NCBI GenBank assembly: GCA_964434585.1 | Contig: CAYSVN010000044.1 | Coordinates: forward strand, 1-9,695 | DNA: 9,695 nt | Source of the DNA: CAYSVN01 sp964434585 | GTDB lineage: Bacteria; Patescibacteriota; Gracilibacteria; Peribacterales; Peribacteraceae | Reading direction: 5' to 3' | In this document: positions 1 to 6,377 of the stretch, one piece after another | Numbering within the stretch: the first letter of the stretch is position 1 | How the letters are laid out: every line of letters starts with the position of its first letter | Notes under the pieces: generated by a model | Database searches by the model: none | Told to the model about the DNA's origin: nothing | The model's input: only the letters and a program-made list of their open reading frames with translations | Program-made: the position numbers and the translations under genes

Positions 1-1044
1 TACCGAAAAGCAAATTCCGCCAATTAAGCCAATAAGGCCACCAGTGAACGTAAGGGCAATGGCTTCTAATAAAAATTGACATAGAATATGCTTACGCTTA
101 GCGCCGATAGCTTTACGAATACCAATTTCTTGCGTACGTTCTGTTACTGATACTAGCAAGATATTCATAATGCCGATTCCGCCTACTAACAAAGAAATTC
201 CAGCCACTAATGCTAAAAATGTTGTTAAACCAAGTGAGACTGTATCAATAATAGAAATTGCTTGTGCGGCAGAGCGTACTAAAAAATCATCTTCATCTGG
301 GTCATTATTAGGATTATCGATTCGATGGCGCTGCCTTAGCAGTGCAGTGATATCTGCACGAGTTAAGGCTTCATCGCCAACGGCCTGCACAACAATATAA
401 TTTATGTAAGCAATCCCCATTGCCTCCTTAGCAGCCGACAGTGGCATAAAGGTAAAAGAGTTTAACTGATCTAGCAGTGCAGATTCTGTTCTTTGGAATA
501 CGCCAACTATTTCGTACTTACTGCTGCCAATTGTTACTTTTTTACCTATTGGGTTTTGGTTTGAAAATAAATCTTCACGAGCTTGGTCGCCAATAACTAC
601 TACTTTTTGATTACGCAAATGATCACTTTCTGTTAAGAAGCGACCTTCTTTTATTTTTAGTCCATAGTTATCAAAAATTCCTTCTAGTGATCCAAAGATT
701 AAAGGTGTGATTTTTTCTTTTTGGTACTCGACAGGTTTATCAACAATAATAACGGGCGCAACACTGGTAACTGTGTTTAATTTAGCGATAGCTTCTGCAT
801 CCTCTAGCTTAAGTGTATCTAAGGCTGCACCAAAACTCTCAAGTCCCTTAGGGAACACTTCTACCGTACGCATGCTTACAGAAGCTACTTGGTCTAAAAT
901 ATAGCGCTCAAATCCAGCTCCAAGAGATAGAACTGAAATAACAGAGCCTACCCCAATAATAATGCCAAGCATCGTTAATAGTGCCCTTTTTGGGTTTAGC
1001 GTAGCTCCCTTAAAGGCGGTGTAAATAAGATCGAGAAAATTCAT
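1..1044 (-). CDS. MacB/YknZ-type ABC transporter permease, C-terminus cut by window edge
   Basis: The open frame starts with ATG at 1044 and runs through position 1 with no stop (348 codons seen; family members are usually near 400). N-terminal membrane segment at residues ~20-42 carries the MacB-family signature RALLTMLGIIIGVGSV. It is followed by a long extracytoplasmic MacB_PCD-type domain (~45-260), a second membrane segment (~271-297), the conserved cytoplasmic loop ERTQEIGIRKAIGAK (~303-317), and a third segment (~325-345). The fourth helix lies outside the window. The start overlaps the TGA stop of the upstream ATPase gene as ATGA, so the two are almost certainly translated together as one transporter. 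MacB-type systems do mechanotransmission or export of peptides, lipoproteins or drugs; the substrate cannot be told here. The permease is of MacB rather than FtsX type although its ATPase resembles FtsE. Confidence 0.9.
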   Translation of the reverse strand, partial: MNFLDLIYTAFKGATLNPKRALLTMLGIIIGVGSVISVLSLGAGFERYILDQVASVSMRTVEVFPKGLESFGAALDTLKLEDAEAIAKLNTVTSVAPVIIVDKPVEYQKEKITPLIFGSLEGIFDNYGLKIKEGRFLTESDHLRNQKVVVIGDQAREDLFSNQNPIGKKVTIGSSKYEIVGVFQRTESALLDQLNSFTFMPLSAAKEAMGIAYINYIVVQAVGDEALTRADITALLRQRHRIDNPNNDPDEDDFLVRSAAQAISIIDTVSLGLTTFLALVAGISLLVGGIGIMNILLVSVTERTQEIGIRKAIGAKRKHILCQFLLEAIALTFTGGLIGLIGGICFSV

Positions 1045-1766
1045 GATGTAAACAACTGATGTAAAGCCTGTTCTTTTTTTACATTTTCCTTTCCAGTTTT
1101 GTAGCCACCAGTGCTGTCACGATCGATATTACCGTTTTGTAAGTGTAGTACACGAGGCTGCAATGTATTTACAAGCGAGACATCATGTGTGGCTAGTACA
1201 ATAGTAGTGCCGGTTTGATTAATGTGTTTAAAAAGCTGCATAATTTGCCTTGATTGATCAGGGTCCACATTGCCAGTTGGCTCGTCTGCAAATAATACAA
1301 TTGGTTCATGAATAATAGCTCGACCAATGGCGATACGAGCTTTTTCTCCACCTGAGAGTGTTTCAGGTGAAGCGTAACGGTGAGACGCTAGATCAATAAT
1401 ATTTAACACTTCGTCTACACGGCTTTTTTGATGTTTTTTACTAATACCACAAACCTCTAAAGGAAATGCTAAGTTTTCCTCCACTGTTCGTTGGTTTAAT
1501 AATTTATAATCTTGGAATACTACCCCTGTTCGCCTGCGAAAGCGTTGTAATGCACCTAATGGAATAGTGCTTAAGTTTACTTCGTCATACAATACAGATC
1601 CTTCATTTGGTTTTTCTGCCCCTGCCATAATATGTAGAAGGGTTGATTTTCCAGTTCCACTTGCTCCGGTAATACAAACAAACTCACCTGGTTGAATAGA
1701 AAAATTAATATTGCGAAGAATTATTTGTTTGCCAAATTTTTTTGTTAAATTTTTTATCGAGATCAT
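1041..1766 (-). CDS. ABC transporter ATP-binding protein, FtsE-like
   Basis: The 241-aa nucleotide-binding subunit supplies ATP hydrolysis for the permease encoded next to it, at the inner face of the membrane. All ABC motifs are intact: Walker A GASGTGKST (34-42), Q-loop Gln85, signature LSGGE (137-141), Walker B IVLFADE (156-162), D-loop region near 165-168 and H-loop His194. The stretch GVVFQDYKLL with RTVEENLAFPLEV, and the ending NGNIDRD..GGY, resemble FtsE more than MacB/LolD ATPases; this is recognition from memory of the families. A charged tail of about 25 residues follows the conserved core. The TGA stop overlaps the permease ATG by 4 bp. No Shine-Dalgarno precedes the ATG; a weak -10-like TAGACT lies 7 nt upstream (1774-1779), compatible with leaderless transcription. 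A role in cell division, as for FtsEX, is possible but the partner is not FtsX. Confidence 0.92.
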   Translation of the reverse strand: MISIKNLTKKFGKQIILRNINFSIQPGEFVCITGASGTGKSTLLHIMAGAEKPNEGSVLYDEVNLSTIPLGALQRFRRRTGVVFQDYKLLNQRTVEENLAFPLEVCGISKKHQKSRVDEVLNIIDLASHRYASPETLSGGEKARIAIGRAIIHEPIVLFADEPTGNVDPDQSRQIMQLFKHINQTGTTIVLATHDVSLVNTLQPRVLHLQNGNIDRDSTGGYKTGKENVKKEQALHQLFTS

Positions 1767-1863
1767 GACTTATAGTCTAATGCAGGATGCAGTTATGAGC
1801 TAGAGAAAACAGGCCTAAAGAATGTTTTACTATCTTTAAGCACTTTTTATTCCTGACGTCTTT

Positions 1864-2415
1864 TTATTTTTTAGCTGCTCTAAGAAGTACAATAAATTGA
1901 TTTCCCTGAGCGCGTACTGGATTTTCTTCTTCGGCAACTTCTTTATCAATTAAGTCTTGAGCGACGGCGGCTAATTTTTCTCGAGCATACTGCTTATTTG
2001 TTAATTCGCGTCCACGCAATTGAATAACAAGCTTTACCATGTGGCGTTCTTTAAAGAACTCAATGGCTTTATCTTTAATACGGTCTAAATCATGACTTTC
2101 GGTTCGAAAGCTCATACGTAATGTTTTAGTTTCGCGTTGCTTACTACCGGCTTTTTGTTTTTGTTGCTTTTTCTTTAATTGATATAAATGTTGACCCATA
2201 TCAGCAATTTTTACAACAGGTGGATTTGCTTTATCGGTTACTTCAATAAGGTCTAGACCTTCCTCCTGAGCAAGTGCCAGTGCTTTACTAGTAGGCATGC
2301 GCTTATTGCCTTCCTCGGTTACGAGTAAAACTTCGTCTGTACGAATTTGCCCGTTACTACGAGGGCGACGAGGTTGTTTATTACGGCCAGAGATGTGCTG
2401 TCTTCGTTTTTGCAT
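1864..2415 (-). CDS. infC: Translation initiation factor IF-3
   Basis: IF-3 binds the 30S subunit, keeps the subunits apart and checks the initiator codon-anticodon match. The 183-aa product has the standard length and both domains: an N-terminal domain (~20-87) with NGQIR, the APTSKALALA-like segment and NPPVVKIADMG (canonical NPPVCKIMDYG), a Lys/Gln-rich linker (~80-95), and a C-terminal domain (~96-180) with KTLRMSFRTESHDLDRIKDK and VIQLRGRE. A basic N-terminal extension of about 20 residues precedes the domain. The start is ATG, not the rare AUU/AUC used for infC autoregulation in enterobacteria. The ATG overlaps the TAA of a 30-codon upstream gene (TAATG), pointing to translational coupling. 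Downstream comes an ABC transporter instead of the usual rpmI-rplT pair, so the classical infC-rpmI-rplT operon is broken here. Confidence 0.97.
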   Translation of the reverse strand: MQKRRQHISGRNKQPRRPRSNGQIRTDEVLLVTEEGNKRMPTSKALALAQEEGLDLIEVTDKANPPVVKIADMGQHLYQLKKKQQKQKAGSKQRETKTLRMSFRTESHDLDRIKDKAIEFFKERHMVKLVIQLRGRELTNKQYAREKLAAVAQDLIDKEVAEEENPVRAQGNQFIVLLRAAKK

Positions 2416-2507
2416 TAAATATTTGCAAATAAGGGAAGCAGTGCAGTAAGGACAAGGGCAATAGCTGCAATTAAGGCGATGATGCGAACAATGTTTTTCT
2501 GTTTCAT
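2415..2507 (-). CDS. 30-aa single-pass membrane miniprotein upstream of infC
   Basis: A short frame from ATG at 2507 encodes 30 residues: a basic start (MKQKNIVR) followed by a continuous hydrophobic stretch (residues ~9-28, rich in Ala, Ile and Leu, with one Pro near the end). It would form one membrane helix with the N-terminus inside. The TAA stop shares its last base with the infC ATG, an arrangement unlikely for a random short frame and typical of coupled genes. No Shine-Dalgarno is seen; the seven T residues just before the ATG are preceded by a weak -10-like TACCCT. It lies 43 nt downstream of the PKD protein stop. The function is unknown. It could be a real miniprotein or a leader peptide controlling infC. 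Small DUF4044-like membrane proteins have a similar look, but I cannot confirm membership. Confidence 0.6.
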   Translation of the reverse strand: MKQKNIVRIIALIAAIALVLTALLPLFANI

Positions 2508-2550
2508 AAAAAAAGGGTACAAGTTTTGGAGAGCGAGAGCAATAGTGGTT

Positions 2551-4557
2551 TTATTCTGGCACGGTAATTGTTAATGGCTCAGCAGATGATGTGGTACCAG
2601 ATTCTGTTCTTACGCTAAGTCTAATAGTATATGTTCCAGGCTCTGTAAATAAGTGGTCTGGTTCTTCTAGGTCAGACTGACTGTTATCACCAAAGTCCCA
2701 ACTATAGCTTACAATTTTATCCTTACCTGTTGTACATTCTGTTAGCATTGATACAGAGTATGGAGCTTTAGTAGGCCGCTTAGAGAGTTTAAAGCAGGGG
2801 TCTACCACTGGTGGCCTTATGACTACGTTTGTGAATTGTTCGTATGTATTTTGTTCCGTTAAAACTTTTACAGCTACTTTGTAAACTCCTTCTTTCTCGA
2901 AATACTCTGTGGTTCTACCGCTACGGATAGAGTAAGTAGAGTCTTTAAGGTCGCTATTAAAATTCCACTCAAATCCTATAATATTTTCACCTGGGATCGT
3001 AGTTTGTGACGCATCAAATGTAATATTGATTGGTGCAGGGCCACCGGTTGGACTTGTTTCGATAACAATATTAGATACTGGTGGTTTTACTTCTAAATTT
3101 AATGGTATACGCACAGCCTTACTGTCTGCATCTTGTGCTAGTAGTGTAATATTATAAAAGCCTTCTCTGCGATAAACAGCTTTAAATTTGCTATCACTTT
3201 GTATAATTTCTGTTGCATCTGGTGCCTCCCATCTAAAGGTAATAAGAGGTAAGGATGTTACAGGAGTTAGGTCTACCTCTACAGGTAAATCGCCAAATAG
3301 TTTTTTATTTTTTACAATAGGGGAGCCTCTAAATTGCAGATCGTTTATCCTAAGCGTGTCGACAACTTTTACAATTTTTGTTAAGCGTGCAATATCTCCT
3401 GCTCTGTTGCGAATGGTTGCCACTACTGCAAATGTTCCTTTCTCATTAAAGGTATGTGGTGCAATTTCTCCTTTTTTCGTTACACCGTCACCAAAGTCCC
3501 ATTCTACACTACTTATTTCTTCTTCAGTAGTAATGTTAAACACAGTACCGAATGGCGCTGGGCCAATAAGGTTTTGTGGCTCGTGACTCATGCTGACAGG
3601 AAATGGCAATGGCTCTGGTGGATGAATGGTGATGGATTTTGAGTAAACTTGTTGTGATTGATTTGCATATTTTACAATTGCATTTATTGGCACTGGTCCT
3701 TTTTTTACAAATGTATATACCGTTTCTAGCTCTGGTGATACGACATCTGGCTCACCATCACCTGTGAAATCCCACTGCACTTCTTTAACTTGTTCTGGGT
3801 CATCTACCAAGTGGGTAATACTAAATTTTACTGGCTCGTCTATTATTGCCTTACTAGGAGAGGTTTTAAATACTTCACGAGGTATACTTATGCGCTGCAC
3901 TACTTTTCGTTGAGTTCCGTCGTTTAATTGAATAAATAAAATAATATTATAAAGATCGCTACGTTCGTAAACAGCAGTAACGGTCGGTTCAACTGTTTGT
4001 TCGTTTACTTCTCCGTCTCCTTCATAGTCCCAAGCAAATTTTAAAGCTTTTAGTCCACGCGCTTCTAGAATATCTACACTATCTTGCGCAGAAAACGTTA
4101 CAGCAATTGGTGCAATAAGCTCCTCAGGGTTTACTGGATCAGTAATAGTTATGTTTAAAGACGGTTCTTTGCCTATAGAAAGTAGTACCATTGCTGCAAA
4201 AGCTATTCCAGGAATGATAGCGACTAAAATTTTTAAGGCAGCTAGTGTGCGCTGAGCCGACTGCACCTTGGGTTGTGCTAGCCTACTAGCAAATAAGGCA
4301 CCCACTACAAGCAACGCACCAATACCTACACCTGCAGAAAATTGGCCAATTGGTATTAAGAAATTTAGCTGACCGGTTCTATCGGGTAATATAGCTAGTA
4401 ATGTAATACACCATAGTAAAAACAATACATAGGGTAGCCCTAATATTACTAAAATTAATTTGGCTACTTTTTTTACCTTTGGCTTTTTACTCTCAACAAC
4501 TTCTTTTGTTGGTGTTGCAGTAATAGCATCAACATTAGGTGGCAGGTCTTCGGGCAT
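2551..4557 (-). CDS. Membrane-anchored multi-PKD-domain surface protein
   Basis: The 668-aa protein begins with a cytoplasmic, Pro/Lys-containing tail (1-32), then three predicted membrane helices (~33-57, ~66-91, ~105-127), and exposes the rest outside. The extracellular part is about six PKD-like beta-sandwich repeats of 80-95 residues, roughly 133-225, 230-312, 315-398, 402-490, 495-581 and 585-667. Diagnostic motifs are WDYEGDGEV (176-184), WDFTGDGEPDV (262-272), WDFGDG (353-358), FEWNFNSD (529-536) and YSWDFGD (618-624), each followed by a YxF/HxF and a GxYxV/I strand pair. The fourth domain (FRWEAPDA) is degenerate. PKD domains mediate protein-protein or carbohydrate contacts; no enzyme domain is visible, so an adhesive or scaffold role is inferred. 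Two Cys (587, 608) in the last domain could form a disulfide. The -10 box TATAAT lies 6 nt before the ATG, so the mRNA is probably leaderless. Confidence 0.88.
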   Translation of the reverse strand: MPEDLPPNVDAITATPTKEVVESKKPKVKKVAKLILVILGLPYVLFLLWCITLLAILPDRTGQLNFLIPIGQFSAGVGIGALLVVGALFASRLAQPKVQSAQRTLAALKILVAIIPGIAFAAMVLLSIGKEPSLNITITDPVNPEELIAPIAVTFSAQDSVDILEARGLKALKFAWDYEGDGEVNEQTVEPTVTAVYERSDLYNIILFIQLNDGTQRKVVQRISIPREVFKTSPSKAIIDEPVKFSITHLVDDPEQVKEVQWDFTGDGEPDVVSPELETVYTFVKKGPVPINAIVKYANQSQQVYSKSITIHPPEPLPFPVSMSHEPQNLIGPAPFGTVFNITTEEEISSVEWDFGDGVTKKGEIAPHTFNEKGTFAVVATIRNRAGDIARLTKIVKVVDTLRINDLQFRGSPIVKNKKLFGDLPVEVDLTPVTSLPLITFRWEAPDATEIIQSDSKFKAVYRREGFYNITLLAQDADSKAVRIPLNLEVKPPVSNIVIETSPTGGPAPINITFDASQTTIPGENIIGFEWNFNSDLKDSTYSIRSGRTTEYFEKEGVYKVAVKVLTEQNTYEQFTNVVIRPPVVDPCFKLSKRPTKAPYSVSMLTECTTGKDKIVSYSWDFGDNSQSDLEEPDHLFTEPGTYTIRLSVRTESGTTSSAEPLTITVPE

Positions 4558-4563
4558 ATACTT

Positions 4564-4569
4564 ATTATA
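4564..4569 (-). promoter_or_regulatory. -10 box of the PKD protein gene (leaderless)
   Basis: On the minus strand a perfect TATAAT ends 6 nt before the ATG at 4557, which puts transcription start at or within a base or two of the start codon. No good -35 is seen (TAGAAC at the 17-nt position, inside the left arm of the inverted repeat). Confidence 0.65.
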
Positions 4570-4584
4570 GAGCAGGAACCGAAG

Positions 4585-4740
4585 AGGTTCTAGAGGTTTT
4601 AGAGGATGAAGATGTTGTAATGGTTTTTTTGTATATTGGTCGATGGTGAGTGGTGAATTGTGTAACGTTTATTATTTATACCATTTACTATCCACTGCTC
4701 ACCACAAAAATCTCTACAACGCCTAGGACCTCTAGAGCCT
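4585..4740. repeat. Large imperfect inverted repeat between divergent genes
   Basis: The outer arms AGGTTCTAGAGGT (4585-4597) and ACCTCTAGAGCCT (4728-4740) pair at 12 of 13 positions, the thirteenth being a G-T wobble in one strand. Further in, GTTGTA (4614-4619) faces TACAAC (4715-4720), and GGTGAG..TGG (4645-4653) faces CCACTGCTCACC (4692-4703). The whole stretch can fold as a long cruciform with internal bulges around an AT-rich centre. It fills almost all of the space between the two divergent start codons. It could be a decayed MITE-like element, a shared operator, or an intergenic palindromic repeat family. Confidence 0.6.
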
Positions 4741-4743
4741 ATT

Positions 4744-4752
4744 TGTTATACT
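4744..4752 (+). promoter_or_regulatory. Extended -10 promoter of folD (leaderless)
   Basis: TGTTATACT fits the extended -10 consensus TGnTATAAT with one mismatch. The hexamer ends 6 nt before the folD ATG (4759), the same spacing as at the divergent PKD gene, so the transcript should start at the A of ATG. No Shine-Dalgarno fits in the remaining 6 nt (GACGCC). Confidence 0.65.
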
Positions 4753-4758
4753 GACGCC

Positions 4759-5592
4759 ATGAAACTACTACGAGGAAAACCAGTGGCAGATGAGCTCTTA
4801 AAAGCTGTTGCTAACATTGCAATGGATAGCGATGTACATTTGCGCATTATTCAAATAGGGGATAATCCTGCTAGCACAGTATATGTTGGGCAAAAAATTC
4901 GTACAGCTGAAACTGTTGGTATCCGTACAAGCGTTGACCATTTACCTCAGGACATTAGCCTTGACGAGGTGGTAACTGTTATTGGAAAAGCAAATACTGA
5001 TAAAAATATAACAGGTATTATTATTCAATTACCACTGCCTGACCATTTAATGCCATATAAACAGATGTTACTTGATGCTATTGACCCCGAGTTTGATGTT
5101 GATGGTCTTAGTAGTTTTAACCAGGGCCGCCTTATGACTGGGCTACTGCATAATACGTTATTACCAGCAACCCCTTCTGGCATTATGAGATTACTTGATT
5201 ATTATGATATAGACCTACTTGGTAAACAGGCAGTGATTGTGGGAAGGAGTAATGTTGTGGGGAAACCTATGGCGCATTTACTACTTAGCCGTGGGGCTAC
5301 TGTAACTATTTGCCATAGCCAAACAAGCGACCTTAAGGCTTATACAAGTCAGGCTGATATTTTAATTGTTGCTACAGGTATTCCGCGCCTGGTAACAGTA
5401 GACATGGTTAAGCCAGGAGTGGTACTACTTGATGTAGGCATGAGCCGTATTGACGATAAATGGGTGGGGGATAGTGTAGGTAAAGAGCTTAATGATATAG
5501 CAAGCGCAAGAACGCCGGTGCCAGGTGGAGTGGGCCCACTAACAGTAGCTAGTTTAATGTGGAACTGTGTTGAGGCTATTGGTAAGGATTAA
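4759..5592 (+). CDS. folD: Bifunctional methylenetetrahydrofolate dehydrogenase/cyclohydrolase FolD
   Basis: FolD converts 5,10-methylene-THF to 5,10-methenyl-THF (NADP-dependent) and then to 10-formyl-THF, feeding one-carbon units to purine and formyl-Met synthesis in the cytoplasm. The 277-aa product is near the usual 280-300. Catalytic residues are present: Tyr42 and Lys46 in YVGQK, Gln90 in QLPLP, Asp113 in DVDG. The nucleotide-binding part has GRSNVVGKP (162-170), and the C-terminal signature PVPGGVGPLT (253-262) is intact. The usual PCTPxG is PATPSG (136-141), a Cys-to-Ala change away from the core catalytic residues. The start is fixed by the extended -10 box only 6 nt upstream; no Shine-Dalgarno exists. 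It is the only plus-strand gene, stands alone between two minus-strand blocks and ends at a hairpin shared with the opposing operon. Confidence 0.96.
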   Translation: MKLLRGKPVADELLKAVANIAMDSDVHLRIIQIGDNPASTVYVGQKIRTAETVGIRTSVDHLPQDISLDEVVTVIGKANTDKNITGIIIQLPLPDHLMPYKQMLLDAIDPEFDVDGLSSFNQGRLMTGLLHNTLLPATPSGIMRLLDYYDIDLLGKQAVIVGRSNVVGKPMAHLLLSRGATVTICHSQTSDLKAYTSQADILIVATGIPRLVTVDMVKPGVVLLDVGMSRIDDKWVGDSVGKELNDIASARTPVPGGVGPLTVASLMWNCVEAIGKD

Positions 5593-5622
5593 AAGAAACG
5601 ATTTTATACGTTCCTTCTTTTT
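5591..5622. terminator. Probable bidirectional terminator between folD and the surface operon
   Basis: AAGAAACG (5593-5600) and CGTTCCTT (5609-5616) form an 8-bp stem with an 8-nt AT loop and one non-Watson-Crick position (A-C on plus, G-U on minus). The plus strand continues CTTTTT; the minus strand continues TTTAAT. It overlaps the folD stop and the last codons of the convergent gene, so it likely ends both transcripts. Confidence 0.55.
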
Positions 5623-6374
5623 CGAGCCCCAAACCAAAGTAATGCAAACGCGCTGATAAGCGCGATGAAAATAGTCCAGCCACCAGTTTCTGGTTGACCA
5701 GGGGCGCTAGTATGAACGCTGTTTTCTACTGGAGGTGTTGGAGAATAATTACCAGTATTTGGGTTTTGTGCTAAGTTTTGTGCAGCTTGCTTAAAAGCCT
5801 CTTGGTTGTATGTTGGTTTAATTTCTTCTGGGGCTCTATGGGTTGGCAGTACAATGTTTTTAAATTCTGCATTAGTACCTGGTGGTAATGTAGCTAGTAC
5901 AGAGCCAGCAGTGATGGTAATTTCTCCACGAAATGTTTTATCGGCTAGTGAGCGAATTTCGTAAACACCTACTGGTACAGTTAATGGAACAACAATTTTA
6001 TAGTTACTATTTGGGTTTAAGTCTGGAGTGATAAAGCATTCTAGTAGCCAACAAAATGTGTCAGAAAAAAGCACATGAATATCGTTACTTTCGTTTACGA
6101 TACTTAAAATACCCCCTTGTGGAACTTCTACATTGCGTGGTAAGTCATTACTAATTTTATAAACATGTTCTGTGGTTGCAACTTGACCACTTAATGGAAT
6201 ATTTTGGTAAAACATCGTGGCTCCAGCTGCAACCGTTAACAATAATGCTACGCTGTAAGCTACTAGTTTAGATTTTAATGTAGCGTGATGTTTAACCTTC
6301 GTTGCATTCGGAGTTTTTAATGCCGCCTTTACGATTACCGGCTTCTTAGATTGGGTGTTGAATAGTGATTTCAT
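5604..6374 (-). CDS. Surface protein with cupredoxin-like domain and QPETG sorting-like tail
   Basis: The 256-aa protein has a basic N-terminal cytoplasmic stretch of ~35 residues, a membrane helix or uncleaved signal (~36-56), and a beta-rich domain (~66-157). That domain has the order VEVPQGG, LSIVNESNDIH, then VPVGVYEIRSLADKTFRGEITI, resembling cupredoxin-like folds. The C-terminal Cys/His copper ligands of true cupredoxins are absent, so copper binding is doubtful; Cys108 and Cys112 may instead form a disulfide. A Pro/Asn/Gln-rich spacer (~165-225) leads to QPETGG (227-232), a hydrophobic helix (~233-249) and the tail RKRRNV. This order matches sortase substrates, with Gln in place of the Leu of LPxTG. 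It starts 3 nt after the stop of the cohesin-like gene and is the last gene of the operon. The function is unknown; a wall- or membrane-anchored surface role is inferred. Confidence 0.75.
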   Translation of the reverse strand: MKSLFNTQSKKPVIVKAALKTPNATKVKHHATLKSKLVAYSVALLLTVAAGATMFYQNIPLSGQVATTEHVYKISNDLPRNVEVPQGGILSIVNESNDIHVLFSDTFCWLLECFITPDLNPNSNYKIVVPLTVPVGVYEIRSLADKTFRGEITITAGSVLATLPPGTNAEFKNIVLPTHRAPEEIKPTYNQEAFKQAAQNLAQNPNTGNYSPTPPVENSVHTSAPGQPETGGWTIFIALISAFALLWFGARKRRNV

Positions 6375-6377
6375 TGT

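Noticed and set aside
170..904. Plus-strand frames opposite the left-edge permease
   Set aside because: The minus frame matches the MacB permease family along its full length; these frames are its antisense shadow.
1801..1863. Short stem TAAAGA/TCTTTA between infC and the ATPase gene
   Set aside because: Only 6 AT-rich pairs with an 11-nt loop and no T run; too weak for a terminator call.
3188..3642. Two plus-strand frames inside the PKD gene
   Set aside because: They lie opposite a well-supported PKD repeat protein and have no promoter, start signal or recognisable domain.
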